Origin: Saprospiraceae bacterium
GTDB lineage: Bacteria; Bacteroidota; Bacteroidia; Chitinophagales; Saprospiraceae
Assembly (NCBI GenBank): GCA_016718205.1
Contig: JADKEB010000033.1
Location: 1 to 64,000 of the forward strand
Direction of reading: 5' to 3'
Length of the DNA stretch: 64,000 nt
Of the stretch, positions 55,751 to 64,000 are shown piece after piece; within the stretch, counting starts at the first letter, position 1; each line of letters starts with the position of its first letter. Position numbers and translations under genes: made by a program. The notes beneath the pieces were generated by a model that saw nothing but the letters and a program-made list of their open reading frames with translations, did no database searches and was not told where the DNA came from.

Positions 55751-57016
55751 TTACAATTTTACATCAAATGTATAACTATCCAGATTATCGGTAGTGGTTA
55801 TTTTGACATTTTTTACTATGAGTAGAAAATGTTTGTCACCATTTTTTACAACAAACACGTCGCCGACTGCAACTTTGTCTGAGACATCCCGATTTCCTGA
55901 AGTGCTTTTTTGAGTGAAATTGGTTCCATTAGTGAATAGGGAAGCGATCTGCTCACTAAATGTGACATCTTCAAACTTGAAAGTTTCAGGGATTCCATTT
56001 TTTCCTTTGATGATATATTTTATTAAAGATCCATTCATCCCTGAAATCTGCTGCTTCCATGTCGGATCATTGGTGAGATTTAAGATACCTTCGTCCCTTA
56101 TTTCAGCTGTAATAGCTGATGGGTCAGAACTTACAGTGCCGGTGCTCTTGCCTGTATCAAGGTCCAATCCACCCTGGCCGTCAGGGCCTGACTGGTTGAG
56201 CAGTATGCCCTGTAGCATGGTCACTTTTTTACCTACAGTAGCAGTGATGTTTTTGCTTGATGAAAGACCTGTAGCGTCAATAAATTTAATGGTGTACTTA
56301 TAAATACCTGGCGTTAATGGAGCTCTTATGATAATATCTTTCTCCAAGTTATCCTTGTCAGCTACAGGAATGGTAAATGGGTTGGCATTAAAAGGTTTCG
56401 TAAGTTCCTGATAAAAAAACCTTGTGGAATCTTTAGCTCTTACGTCATCTATCAATACCTCTATAGATTGCAATGGTGCAGTTCCTTTTGCAACTTTAAA
56501 TTTTGTTGAAAAAAGTGCATTTACATTTACATCCACTTTATGGTCTACTGAGGGTTCAGTAATGATTGGCGGTGTTCCTTTGGTAGTGATGTTGATTGTT
56601 TTACCTGATTGATTTCCAGCATCATCTGCCACTGTAAATTTGTAAGCTTTTGTTGATACATCAGTGTGAACCTTGATGGTAATTTTAATGTCTAGTGCTG
56701 AACTGGTTGCACCGGTAAGCAAAAGTGGATTTCCGCCGCCACCTGTTGAGAAGGTCAGTCTGCTGATATCAATTTTGCTTCCTGCATCTTCTATTGTAAG
56801 AGATTTCATGGGGTTTGTACCTTTTGATGCTGTAATCTGTACAGTAAAAGATTCGCCGATGTTGAGTGTGGCATCTCCGGATGTAATTCCGGTTCCGGAT
56901 GCCAAATTTACAACGGGAGGATTGACAGTGGGGTTGATGATGCTATCTTCTCCACATGAAACTAAAAAAAGTGAAAGAATTAAAAAACTAAATGAAATTT
57001 TAAACACATTTCTCAT
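55751..57016 (-). CDS. Lipoprotein with Ig/cadherin-like repeats
   Basis: 421 residues. The lipobox ends LFLVSC with Cys at about residue 21. Three repeated beta-sandwich-like segments follow (e.g. SGDATLNIGESFTVQITASK, VDVNVNALFSTKFKVAKGTA), then a C-terminal region (GGLDLDTGKSTGTVSS, VGDVFVVKNGDKHFLLIV) of unknown fold. The common Saprospiria pattern 'K-G-T-x-P-L/M-x-S-L/I' appears in each repeat. Surface-exposed lipoprotein of unknown function; no partner gene. Confidence 0.7.
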   Translation of the reverse strand: MRNVFKISFSFLILSLFLVSCGEDSIINPTVNPPVVNLASGTGITSGDATLNIGESFTVQITASKGTNPMKSLTIEDAGSKIDISRLTFSTGGGGNPLLLTGATSSALDIKITIKVHTDVSTKAYKFTVADDAGNQSGKTINITTKGTPPIITEPSVDHKVDVNVNALFSTKFKVAKGTAPLQSIEVLIDDVRAKDSTRFFYQELTKPFNANPFTIPVADKDNLEKDIIIRAPLTPGIYKYTIKFIDATGLSSSKNITATVGKKVTMLQGILLNQSGPDGQGGLDLDTGKSTGTVSSDPSAITAEIRDEGILNLTNDPTWKQQISGMNGSLIKYIIKGKNGIPETFKFEDVTFSEQIASLFTNGTNFTQKSTSGNRDVSDKVAVGDVFVVKNGDKHFLLIVKNVKITTTDNLDSYTFDVKL

Positions 57017-57206
57017 AATCTATTGAAATTTTTGATTTACAAACTTAATAAAATTGGTTTACAAAGCATTTGACTTTAAAATCCATTTTTTTCAAAGGCT
57101 TAAAATCAGGTGCTTTCGCAGACCAACTTCTTCAATTGGAGACGGAAAGAAACGCTTATGTCACATCAAAACCAAGTAGTTTAACATTTCTTTATGATGT
57201 GAAACA

Positions 57207-57857
57207 TTACTTGATAGCAGCCAAAAACTCCGGACTATCAGGCTTGATCTTAGGGCCAAAATAATTTAATAATTTACCATTTTCATCAACGAGATATTTA
57301 GAGAAATTCCAGCTTGGTACTGTATTGTTCCAACCATTTTGTGCTGGATCAGTGAGCCATTTATAAATAGGGCTTTGCTCGTCACCTTTGACGTCAATTT
57401 TGTCAAACATTTGGAAAGTAACGCCATAGTTTTTCTGACAAAAGGATTCGATTTCTTCTGCAGTGCCGGGTTCCTGACCTAAAAACTGATTGCAGGGGAA
57501 TCCCAATACTTCAAATTTTGAGTTGTTTTTTTCGAAGAAAGCCTGCCAGTCAGCATATTGCGGCGTATATCCACATTTGGATGCTACATTAAGAATGATT
57601 ATTTTTTTACCTTTATACTTGCTCATATTTAAAGTCTGACCATCTATGTCTTTAGCTTTTAATGAGTGAAAACTTACAGTATCTTTATAACTTGCCTTCA
57701 GGATATGTTTTGGTGCTGAAAGTACATTTTCTGAATTGAAAAAATTGCCAATTAAACTTGTAACTGAAAAAAACATGATGATTAGAATATTTGATAACAT
57801 GATTTGTAATATTATTGAATGAATGCCAACTAACATAGTCCTACCCAAATTGTTCAA
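57207..57857 (-). CDS. Glutathione peroxidase-family thiol peroxidase
   Basis: The conserved region starts near residue 60: LKAKDIDGQTLNMSKYKGKK, the active-site Cys in ILNVASKCGYTPQY, VLGFPCNQFLGQEPG and the catalytic Trp/Asn region VPSWNFSKYLVDENG. Bacterial GPx proteins of this Cys type usually take electrons from thioredoxin. A hydrophobic N-terminus (MLSNILIIMFFSVTSLIGNF) suggests export or anchoring; its Met at 57800 is the more likely start than the long form's 57857. Confidence 0.88.
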   Translation of the reverse strand: MNNLGRTMLVGIHSIILQIMLSNILIIMFFSVTSLIGNFFNSENVLSAPKHILKASYKDTVSFHSLKAKDIDGQTLNMSKYKGKKIIILNVASKCGYTPQYADWQAFFEKNNSKFEVLGFPCNQFLGQEPGTAEEIESFCQKNYGVTFQMFDKIDVKGDEQSPIYKWLTDPAQNGWNNTVPSWNFSKYLVDENGKLLNYFGPKIKPDSPEFLAAIK

Positions 57858-57886
57858 AACAATGATGTAATTATTTTTGTTAAAAA

Positions 57887-58183
57887 GTGATGGGAAGACA
57901 CAATGATAAACCTATAGGACATGGTCTTAATGAATTTCTGCACTCCAACGCCAGAGTCGGAAAAGGATATGATACTGTCAGGATAGAAAAAATATGGAAA
58001 AATCACATGGGAGCCACTATAGCAGGTTACACCAGTAAATTATATTTTAAAGATGGTTTACTAAAGGTGTATCTGACATCTGCTCCGTTAAAAAAAGAAC
58101 TACTCATGGGAAAAGAGAAAATAATAAATATTATCAACTCAGAGGTCGGTGAGGAATTGGTAACTGCAGTAGAAATTTTTTAA
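57887..58183 (+). CDS. DUF721 (DciA-like) protein
   Basis: 98 residues. LNEFLHSNARVGKGYDTVRI, VEKIWKNHMGATIAGYTSKL-type sequence and VYLTSAPLKKELLMGKEKII match the small DUF721 proteins of Bacteroidota. Related DciA proteins load the replicative helicase, but that function is not shown for this short form. Divergent from the glutathione peroxidase. Confidence 0.8.
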   Translation: MMGRHNDKPIGHGLNEFLHSNARVGKGYDTVRIEKIWKNHMGATIAGYTSKLYFKDGLLKVYLTSAPLKKELLMGKEKIINIINSEVGEELVTAVEIF

Positions 58184-58188
58184 TAGTT

Positions 58189-58659
58189 TTATACGAGTCT
58201 CATTATTTGATTTTTGATTGATGAAGCAATGGACTTATGACCTACAAAAAAAATAATGAGCGTTATAAATAGTATAGTACTTCCTGTGATTAAAAATCCA
58301 TAGTATGTTTGCCCTAATACATCTCCAAGATAGAGGGCCAAAGAAACTGTCAAAAATATAAACACCAAAAATACTAATGCCAAGAGCATCAGCACATAAA
58401 CCAAAGAAGCGATGATGATCGACATTTTTTGTGCTATCATATCTGACAAAGTATTGACTTGACTTTTAGAATATGAAACTACTTCATCTACCAAGCCGTC
58501 TACCTGCTCCAGAATGATAAACTTGAGAGATGTATAAAGGGAATGACTGAATGTATCAGAAGTATCCACACCATTTTTTTCATTGATGCGTCTTTCAATT
58601 TCTTCAACTATTTTCAGCAATATCAATTTAAGGATATTTGCCCACTTACTGAAATTCAT
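58189..58659 (-). CDS. Holin-like (phage_holin_3_6 / Holin-X type) membrane protein
   Basis: 156 residues. An amphipathic N-terminal half (VEEIERRINEKNGVDTS, VDEVVSYSKSQVNTLSDMIA) is followed by two adjacent transmembrane helices (IIIASLVYVLMLLALVFLVF and GFLITGSTILFITLIIFFVG) and a short basic tail. This is the layout of the chromosomal Holin-X-like proteins of Bacteroidota, not of a lytic prophage holin; no phage genes are nearby. Convergent with DUF721, 5 bp apart. Confidence 0.68.
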   Translation of the reverse strand: MNFSKWANILKLILLKIVEEIERRINEKNGVDTSDTFSHSLYTSLKFIILEQVDGLVDEVVSYSKSQVNTLSDMIAQKMSIIIASLVYVLMLLALVFLVFIFLTVSLALYLGDVLGQTYYGFLITGSTILFITLIIFFVGHKSIASSIKNQIMRLV

Positions 58660-58705
58660 TATATGTAGTTATTATTTAATATTTAAAACGCAATAATTGT
58701 GCCAT

Positions 58706-59590
58706 TTACCCCACGTGCTTTTTTATGACCGAGCTAAAAGATGGCAAAAGAGAAACAGGGCATGTTCTGTTTTTGATTTTTGTTACCAAAGTTCCGTTTA
58801 GAAAAGAAACCCAACCATCTTTTTGCTGATACCAATTGCTGTTTGATGTGTGGGTAATATAAGGAAGGGAATCATCATTGGAAGGAATATCTTTAAACAT
58901 TTCCCAATATCTTGGATTGGCGCAACCAGTGATAATGATTTCCGGATGATAGTTTAATGCAATGTACTCGGAAGGTCCCTTCTCATTAAGCTTTTGAAAA
59001 AACCAGGAATCCATAAAAGGCATATTCTGTTGATTTGACTTATTATGCTGATCTACGATAGAAGTGATAAAACTAAGTTGATCCTCGCTGAGAAGTAATG
59101 AAAAAAAGTTTTTATCATTGGGTCTCAGTCTCATAAATGTAAATACATAAGCATTAAATCTACTGTCAGCAATGAGGTGATCATTTCTTTTTGACCATTG
59201 ATCATAATGGGTTTTATTGGGTATCAAAGCAGGTAGCTTGGTACAGTCAAAATTTTTAAAGTCCAAATCTGAACAATAGAAATAATTGTTTTTAATATCC
59301 CACTCACCTCCGATCCAAAGAAAATCTCTGTTATCTGGTTTCCAGAATGGTGTGCTGCATGCTTCAGGATCTATAAGCACTCCGTTTTGTCTGCAGAATT
59401 CGTAAAATAAGAATTCTGCTATTTTTCCTTTAGTTATATTATTGATTCTTGCGGACAACTTTGATTTGTCCATCCTGTTGTAGGTAAATGCGACAGAAAT
59501 TAAAGCATACTTAATGGCTTGATTTGCAAAGGTTTGATATTCCTGTGCTCCTACATTTTTGAATATTATTACTTCTTCCTGAGACATCAT
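58706..59590 (-). CDS. Unassigned protein, candidate PD-(D/E)XK nuclease
   Basis: 294 residues, no named family recognised. Residues 55-101 match the core of a PD-(D/E)XK nuclease: a helix with E59 in GKIAEFLFYEFCRQNG, then D89 in KPDNRDFLW, then D98-I-K100 in GGEWDIKNNYF. The rest is mixed alpha/beta (NAYVFTFMRLRPNDKNFFSL, EIIITGCANPRYWEMFK). No partner methyltransferase or other defence gene is adjacent, and there is no signal peptide, so it would be cytoplasmic. The nuclease call is inferred from motif spacing only. Confidence 0.55.
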   Translation of the reverse strand: MMSQEEVIIFKNVGAQEYQTFANQAIKYALISVAFTYNRMDKSKLSARINNITKGKIAEFLFYEFCRQNGVLIDPEACSTPFWKPDNRDFLWIGGEWDIKNNYFYCSDLDFKNFDCTKLPALIPNKTHYDQWSKRNDHLIADSRFNAYVFTFMRLRPNDKNFFSLLLSEDQLSFITSIVDQHNKSNQQNMPFMDSWFFQKLNEKGPSEYIALNYHPEIIITGCANPRYWEMFKDIPSNDDSLPYITHTSNSNWYQQKDGWVSFLNGTLVTKIKNRTCPVSLLPSFSSVIKKHVG

Positions 59591-59669
59591 GTGAAAATAT
59601 CACATTCTTAGGACATTTCTACAAAATTTCCTTTTTTTTTATACTTTGTATCCACTTTTATACTCCTAA

Positions 59670-62009
59670 TCATTTTGTGATGATGAGTTTTTTGACTTCG
59701 TTATTAGACTTGATGATGTAAATTCCCGGAGTATTGATTTCAATATTCAAATCTGTGTACGACGCTACTGTAAGATTACTTATCTTAAGACCACTCATAT
59801 GATATAGCGATATACTTTGCGAGTAATCAGCATTATTGGAGATGGTTACTATTCCTGGTGAAGCAGGGTTTGGGTATATCTTGAAATTTGATTGCACAAT
59901 ATCCTGTATTGACAATGTGCCATCATTATTTACACCAAATGTATGGTTGCCTATTACAAAATTACCTGTACCGTTGGGTATTCTTGCAGCCGACTTATTG
60001 GTAGTTTGTGCTCCAAAACTGATACTATCTAGCATGACAAGATTATTGTCTAAAAGGTAAATGACTTCGCCACCAGCTGAAAGTTTGAAGTTGGCATGTA
60101 ACGGCCCCTGCTCCTGATCTTCATCTGCCCATATGATGAGATATCCTCCAGCCTTAATGGTGGTATTGGTCGGGATTTGAAATTTTTTGAGGTTTAATGA
60201 GTTGTCAGTAATATAAAAACCACTCATGTTGATATCTTTATCCGTGAGGTTGTAAAGCTCTATCCAATCTTCAAATTCACCAGCTTCATCTTTCACAGTG
60301 TTATCATTGGAAGCCATAAATTCATTGATGGCCACTGTTTTTTGAGTGTTCTGAAGAGTTTCTACCTGGTATATGATCAGTTGATGTTCTGCACCAGAAG
60401 GAAAAAATGTTTTAGTTCGGGCATTGTCATTTCCAGTAGCTTCAATATAAAACTTTATCAAAGCACCAGCTTGGGCTTTTGGTAAAGATGCAGTAAAAAT
60501 TCCATCGTTACTTTTTGCATCATGGCCTTGACCATTGTCCAGCATATTTGTAGTGTTGAATGTGCCTGACAGTCCTGTACCATAATTTAGCACTACTTTG
60601 TTGACACCTGATGTGAAATTTACTGAAGCTGTTACTACCACATCACTTTCAGGATACACTTTTGCCCAATCTTCATTATTGACTTTGTATTTTGCTTCGC
60701 TGATGACCGGTCCAGCGGCTTTAACTTCACTATTGGATAGTAAATAATTTTTTCTTTTTGTTATAAAATCCTTCAGCGCGATGATTGCACTATTAAAAGC
60801 AGTTTCTGATGTCACCTTTTTAGTATCTGCTATCACGGCACCTCTGATTAAATTTGCATAATTGTCAATGATGGAGTTCACTTTTGATTCATCCATCAGT
60901 TCAGATATGATAGTACGCATGTGGGCAAGATATCTTTGTCTGAAAGCCGGAACAACAAGGAGTTTGTTGAGAAGCGGATAGTTTGGTTTAGATTCATTAT
61001 AAAATGGAGACCATTGGGTAATCTTTTGTGTTGAAAAAGTACTATTGGCATCATAATCATATGAAGTCCATCGTTTTGTTTCGGCATCCATGTACAGATA
61101 ATAATCCATTTTGCCTTTAAAAACATAACTGTCATCATCAGTAAATGCGATTTCACATGCCAGATGCCAGAGAATTTTGTCAATATCCATTACCTTGGGA
61201 GCTTCTGTTTCTAGATTCGTGCCGCTGTTGTTCAGCACATTACATGCTTTCACCAGTTCCTGCCATGGCTGTGTCAGATCTGAGCTTTTGAGTGTATAAT
61301 ATTTTTGATATAATGCAGTGTCTGTTCCCAGATAATTAAAACCGGCAGTACCATCACCCCATTGACCACCAGGCCCACCTGGACCAGTGGAAGAACCATC
61401 AGGCCTGTCTGCTCTGATGTTGATACCATCATTGCTTTCATACCACTCTTCGATAAAATCTTTGTTCAACTGCTGAACATTAAGATAGATTCCCCAATCT
61501 TCGTCATTGATATATACACGCACAAAATTTGCCTTGGCAGATTGACTGTGATTCCTTATAAGTCGATAATAAAGCACTTCTCTCATAAATGATGGATCCT
61601 GAAAAGAGTTATTTAAGTTTAGGGTTTTGTAGCCAGCAAGTTTCTGGTCATTCTTAAAAGTATCCATTGAGATATTGAAGGATTTTTTTGGAGTATTATT
61701 GGCAAAATATGACGTTTGACCCTTAAATCTGATACCAACACTATCATAGTCTATACCCTTATATTTGAGTTTGCAAGGCAAATCTATTTTCGAATTATAG
61801 TTTTGAGTGAGTTTGTTCCAATAATCAGCTTGAGAAAAATACAATCTTATCTCTTCGACTTTGGATTCGTCGTAAAGTCCTGTAGGTGATTGGTCTCCTG
61901 CTATCAAATATCTACCATCATTTGAGATGCGCCACTGTGAGGGTATTTTTTGGCAGATAGGTGTCAGATGAGTTGATATCACGAGAATAATAAGATATAG
62001 ATATTTCAT
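59670..62009 (-). CDS. CotH-like kinase/lamin-tail protein with T9SS type A signal
   Basis: 779 residues. Signal peptide (MKYLYLIILVISTHLTPICQ). CotH domain at about 50-420: PCKLKYKGIDYDSVGIRFKG, KKSFNISMDTF, WGIYLNVQQLNKDFIEEWYE and the acidic catalytic block YLYMDAETKRWTSYDYDANS. Then an Ig-like segment, a lamin-tail domain at about 560-690 (AINEFMASNDNTVKDEAGEF, DWIELYNLTDKDINMSGFYI), and a C-terminal type A sorting domain (FKIYPNPASPGIVTISNNAD). CotH enzymes are atypical secreted kinases in other bacteria. A secreted enzyme of unknown target. Confidence 0.85.
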   Translation of the reverse strand: MKYLYLIILVISTHLTPICQKIPSQWRISNDGRYLIAGDQSPTGLYDESKVEEIRLYFSQADYWNKLTQNYNSKIDLPCKLKYKGIDYDSVGIRFKGQTSYFANNTPKKSFNISMDTFKNDQKLAGYKTLNLNNSFQDPSFMREVLYYRLIRNHSQSAKANFVRVYINDEDWGIYLNVQQLNKDFIEEWYESNDGINIRADRPDGSSTGPGGPGGQWGDGTAGFNYLGTDTALYQKYYTLKSSDLTQPWQELVKACNVLNNSGTNLETEAPKVMDIDKILWHLACEIAFTDDDSYVFKGKMDYYLYMDAETKRWTSYDYDANSTFSTQKITQWSPFYNESKPNYPLLNKLLVVPAFRQRYLAHMRTIISELMDESKVNSIIDNYANLIRGAVIADTKKVTSETAFNSAIIALKDFITKRKNYLLSNSEVKAAGPVISEAKYKVNNEDWAKVYPESDVVVTASVNFTSGVNKVVLNYGTGLSGTFNTTNMLDNGQGHDAKSNDGIFTASLPKAQAGALIKFYIEATGNDNARTKTFFPSGAEHQLIIYQVETLQNTQKTVAINEFMASNDNTVKDEAGEFEDWIELYNLTDKDINMSGFYITDNSLNLKKFQIPTNTTIKAGGYLIIWADEDQEQGPLHANFKLSAGGEVIYLLDNNLVMLDSISFGAQTTNKSAARIPNGTGNFVIGNHTFGVNNDGTLSIQDIVQSNFKIYPNPASPGIVTISNNADYSQSISLYHMSGLKISNLTVASYTDLNIEINTPGIYIIKSNNEVKKLIITK

Positions 62010-62125
62010 TTGTATACATTTATGAAATGAGTTGAATGTGTAAATTTATATAACTTGATGACCAAAGAAACCTTGCGTATACTGTTATTAAGTTCAAAAT
62101 ATATCAAATGTACTCACTTTTTTGC

Positions 62126-62162
62126 AAAAAAAAGCCACACTTTTTTCAAGCATGGCTTTTTT
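62126..62162 (-). terminator. Terminator of the BNR-repeat gene
   Basis: AAAAAGCCA and TGGCTTTTTT (with one offset base) form a stem around a T-rich loop. On the minus strand it runs into eight T residues, 45 bp after the stop at 62207. Confidence 0.72.
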
Positions 62163-62206
62163 AATGTTATTAGTTGAAAATGACTTATTATAATCCCTGA
62201 GTCTTT

Positions 62207-64000
62207 TTAGGCACCGGCAACTTCGCGAGCCATAATCTTTTTAGGTATTTTGGCTTTTTCGAGCACTTTATTCAGGTCTTCGGACTTCTTCACAGACATC
62301 TCAACCTTTGTTTTTGCTTCATTCAGCTTTTTACTTAGCAAACTTAAATTTGCAAGTTGAGCACCTGAAGGTTTACCTGCATATCCGGCCACTTCTCCAT
62401 ACAAAGCTGCTATTTTTTCTCTAAGTTCAGGTTCAGCGGCGCCCACATAGTTGTCGCCTTTTGTGACTACAAGTGTACTTCTTAAAGCTTCGATTTCTTT
62501 TATATAGCCATCTAAATTCAGTTGTTTTGAAAGTTTTTTATCTTTGATCAATGGTTTTAGCTCTTCTGCTGTTTTTTGCAACATATCAAGTCTGTCCACT
62601 TCAAAGGCTAAAACTTCATTCATTTGGTATAATTCCATACCTTTTTCATCTTTCAGTTTTCTGTCAGCTTCGGAATGTATGGAGTTTTCATCGTATTTGA
62701 TTTCAATTTCCTGGTTAAACTCTTTATTACCTTTTGTGATTTTTACATTATATTTACCTGCCGGTACTGTAAGTCCTGAAAATGCGCCAAATGTAAATGT
62801 TTTTCCTTTAGCAGTCTTGGGAGGAGGCAGGACGTAGTTCCACAGAACTTCATTGATTCCTTTGCTCTTACCTGGGACAAGATCTGCAACTTTTTTTCCT
62901 TCATTATCAAAAATTTCCATTGTCATCTTGCCAAAAGTGTGCCTTTTATTCATAAAATACACAATTTTTGCTGCTGAAGTAGGGTTGTCACCTACATATT
63001 CACCTACATTTGGAAAGTTTTGAAATGATGCACTTTCATTGATGGTCGCAGGTTTTACTGTTATGAAATCCAACTCTTTTTCAAGGGCTTCTTCAGTAAT
63101 TGCCCTAAGTGGCGTGACATCATCTATAATAATAATACCACGGCCGTGAGTAGCCATAACAAGGGCATTTTCAGTCTGTTGAATTGCTAAATAATGCACT
63201 GCAACCGGTGGCATATTGTTTTCAAATTTTGCCCAGTTTTGCCCTCCATCCACAGTAACATACAAGCCAAACTCAGTACCCAAGTATAACAAATTTTTGT
63301 TTTTTGGGTCTTCTTTGATACACCTTGCAAAAATAGGGATCTGACTATTGACCACAGATGACCAGGACTTTCCTAAATCTGTAGTTTTCATGACATATGG
63401 CTTCATATCATTTTGTGTATGACCATCAAAGACCACAAAAGCAGTATTGACATCAAAATTGGAAGGTTCGATAAAATAAGTCCATGTGTTTTTTGGTACA
63501 CCTTTGATATTGGATGTTACATTTGTCCATGATTTACCTCCATCTGTAGTGACCTGCACATTGCCGTCGTCTGTACCTGCCCAAATGACATTTTTATCGA
63601 TAGGTGACTCATTGATCGTAAAAACAGTGCAGTGATTTTCTGCACCGGAATTATCTGCACTCAATCCACCGGATTCTTCCTGCATTTGTTTTGTGGGGTC
63701 ATTTGTAGTAAGATCCGGTGATAGTTTGCGCCATGTCTCGCCTCTGTCATCTGATACGTGGATAAACTGGCTGCCCACGTAAACTCTGTCAGGGAAATGC
63801 AGGCTAGTCGTCAAGGGTGCATTCCAGTTGAATCTCAGTTTTGGGTCTCCATCTTCGGCATAAGGTTTTATAGTTTTAGCCTGACTTTTTGCTACGTCCA
63901 CCCGCCAGATATTTTCAGCTCCCTGCATTTCAGAATAAACTGTATTGGGATCTGATGGATGAGGATATACTCTGAAACCATCACCGTATCCCACAGAAAT
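62207..64000 (-). CDS. Sortilin/BNR-repeat (VPS10-like) protein, 5' end beyond the window
   Basis: 598 codons visible and open to the right edge (ISVGYGDGFRVYPHPSDPNT), so the N-terminus is missing. Repeated BNR/sortilin signatures: SDDRGETWRKLSPDL, VIWAGTDDGNVQVTTDGGKS, TDLGKSWSSVV, GTEFGLYVTVDGGQNWAKFE. From about residue 320 a beta-rich segment follows (KKVADLVPGKSKGINEVLWN, FSGLTVPAGKYNVKITKGNK) and a helical C-terminal part (QKTAEELKPLIKDKKLSKQL). This is the large Bacteroidota 'glycosyl hydrolase' or WD40/YVTN-like family, probably exported; enzymatic function is not established. No C-terminal T9SS signal is seen. Confidence 0.8.
   Translation of the reverse strand: MSVGYGDGFRVYPHPSDPNTVYSEMQGAENIWRVDVAKSQAKTIKPYAEDGDPKLRFNWNAPLTTSLHFPDRVYVGSQFIHVSDDRGETWRKLSPDLTTNDPTKQMQEESGGLSADNSGAENHCTVFTINESPIDKNVIWAGTDDGNVQVTTDGGKSWTNVTSNIKGVPKNTWTYFIEPSNFDVNTAFVVFDGHTQNDMKPYVMKTTDLGKSWSSVVNSQIPIFARCIKEDPKNKNLLYLGTEFGLYVTVDGGQNWAKFENNMPPVAVHYLAIQQTENALVMATHGRGIIIIDDVTPLRAITEEALEKELDFITVKPATINESASFQNFPNVGEYVGDNPTSAAKIVYFMNKRHTFGKMTMEIFDNEGKKVADLVPGKSKGINEVLWNYVLPPPKTAKGKTFTFGAFSGLTVPAGKYNVKITKGNKEFNQEIEIKYDENSIHSEADRKLKDEKGMELYQMNEVLAFEVDRLDMLQKTAEELKPLIKDKKLSKQLNLDGYIKEIEALRSTLVVTKGDNYVGAAEPELREKIAALYGEVAGYAGKPSGAQLANLSLLSKKLNEAKTKVEMSVKKSEDLNKVLEKAKIPKKIMAREVAGA

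Noticed and set aside
57070..57264. 64-codon plus-strand frame
   Set aside because: Partly antisense to the conserved end of the glutathione peroxidase gene, with no recognisable motif.
58189..58659. Prophage suggested by a holin-like protein
   Set aside because: No capsid, terminase, integrase or lysin genes nearby; chromosomal Holin-X-like proteins are common in Bacteroidota.

Overview
The window comes from a low-GC Bacteroidota genome, most likely a Saprospiria/Chitinophagia-type environmental lineage. The evidence is: three exported proteins with type IX secretion (T9SS) C-terminal signals plus a stray T9SS tail, many CHU/SBBP/SprB-like adhesin modules, DUF4175 and DUF721 genes, a TonB-like energy transducer, and promoters that fit the Bacteroidota -7 consensus TAnnTTTG. 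I see no rRNA, tRNA, CRISPR array or intact transposase gene.

Positions 1-11,700 are wreckage. The far left, on the minus strand, reads as a broken type I-B CRISPR-Cas operon: WYL-domain regulator, cas6, cas8b (Cst1-like) and cas7 (Cst2-like), with cas7 running off the left edge. It is followed by a segmental duplication carrying miniature inverted-repeat elements, a broken pRiA4b ORF-3-like gene, two broken coiled-coil genes, a 5'-truncated amino-acid permease, a multiply frameshifted alpha/beta hydrolase, a T9SS-tail remnant, a toxin-antitoxin pair with a truncated toxin, and a frameshifted LOG-family gene. The density of broken frames falls sharply near 11.7 kb. Some damage is clearly real (missing N-termini, truncations), but the survival of catalytic motifs across shifted frames also fits uncorrected indels near a contig end.

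Positions 11.8-20 kb hold an apparent oxygen/redox stress module: a FixL-type PAS histidine kinase, a receiver-Crp/Fnr fusion regulator, two CBS-pair proteins and a universal stress protein fused to a thioredoxin-like domain. Both CBS genes have the same promoter layout: a TGAC-N4-GTCA palindrome exactly 23 nt before a -7 box, i.e. centred near -41.5. The frameshifted rimO and a small membrane protein follow.

Positions 20-35.5 kb are mainly housekeeping: DUF4175 protein, an anti-sigma-type ATPase followed by ybeY, a di-haem peroxidase, trxB, class II fructose-bisphosphate aldolase, a TonB-like protein, deoxynucleoside kinase with folK, an Na+/alanine symporter, an NlpC/P60 peptidase and accC. 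A 155-bp inverted-repeat element sits between the last two.

Positions 35.7-64 kb alternate large surface proteins with small operons: a 5.2-kb T9SS type B adhesin, a B12-dependent-type radical SAM protein, a four-gene lipoprotein/membrane/kinase/regulator operon, a divergent AsnC-rocD pair (RocD has a Cys/His cluster insertion), two lipoproteins, a 1-kb intergenic region with a candidate small RNA, an SBBP/GCDS-repeat T9SS protein with trmN6, a paraoxonase homologue with all ligand residues, a lipoprotein, glutathione peroxidase, DUF721, a holin-like membrane protein, a candidate PD-(D/E)XK nuclease, a CotH/lamin-tail T9SS protein, and a sortilin/BNR-repeat protein cut by the right edge.
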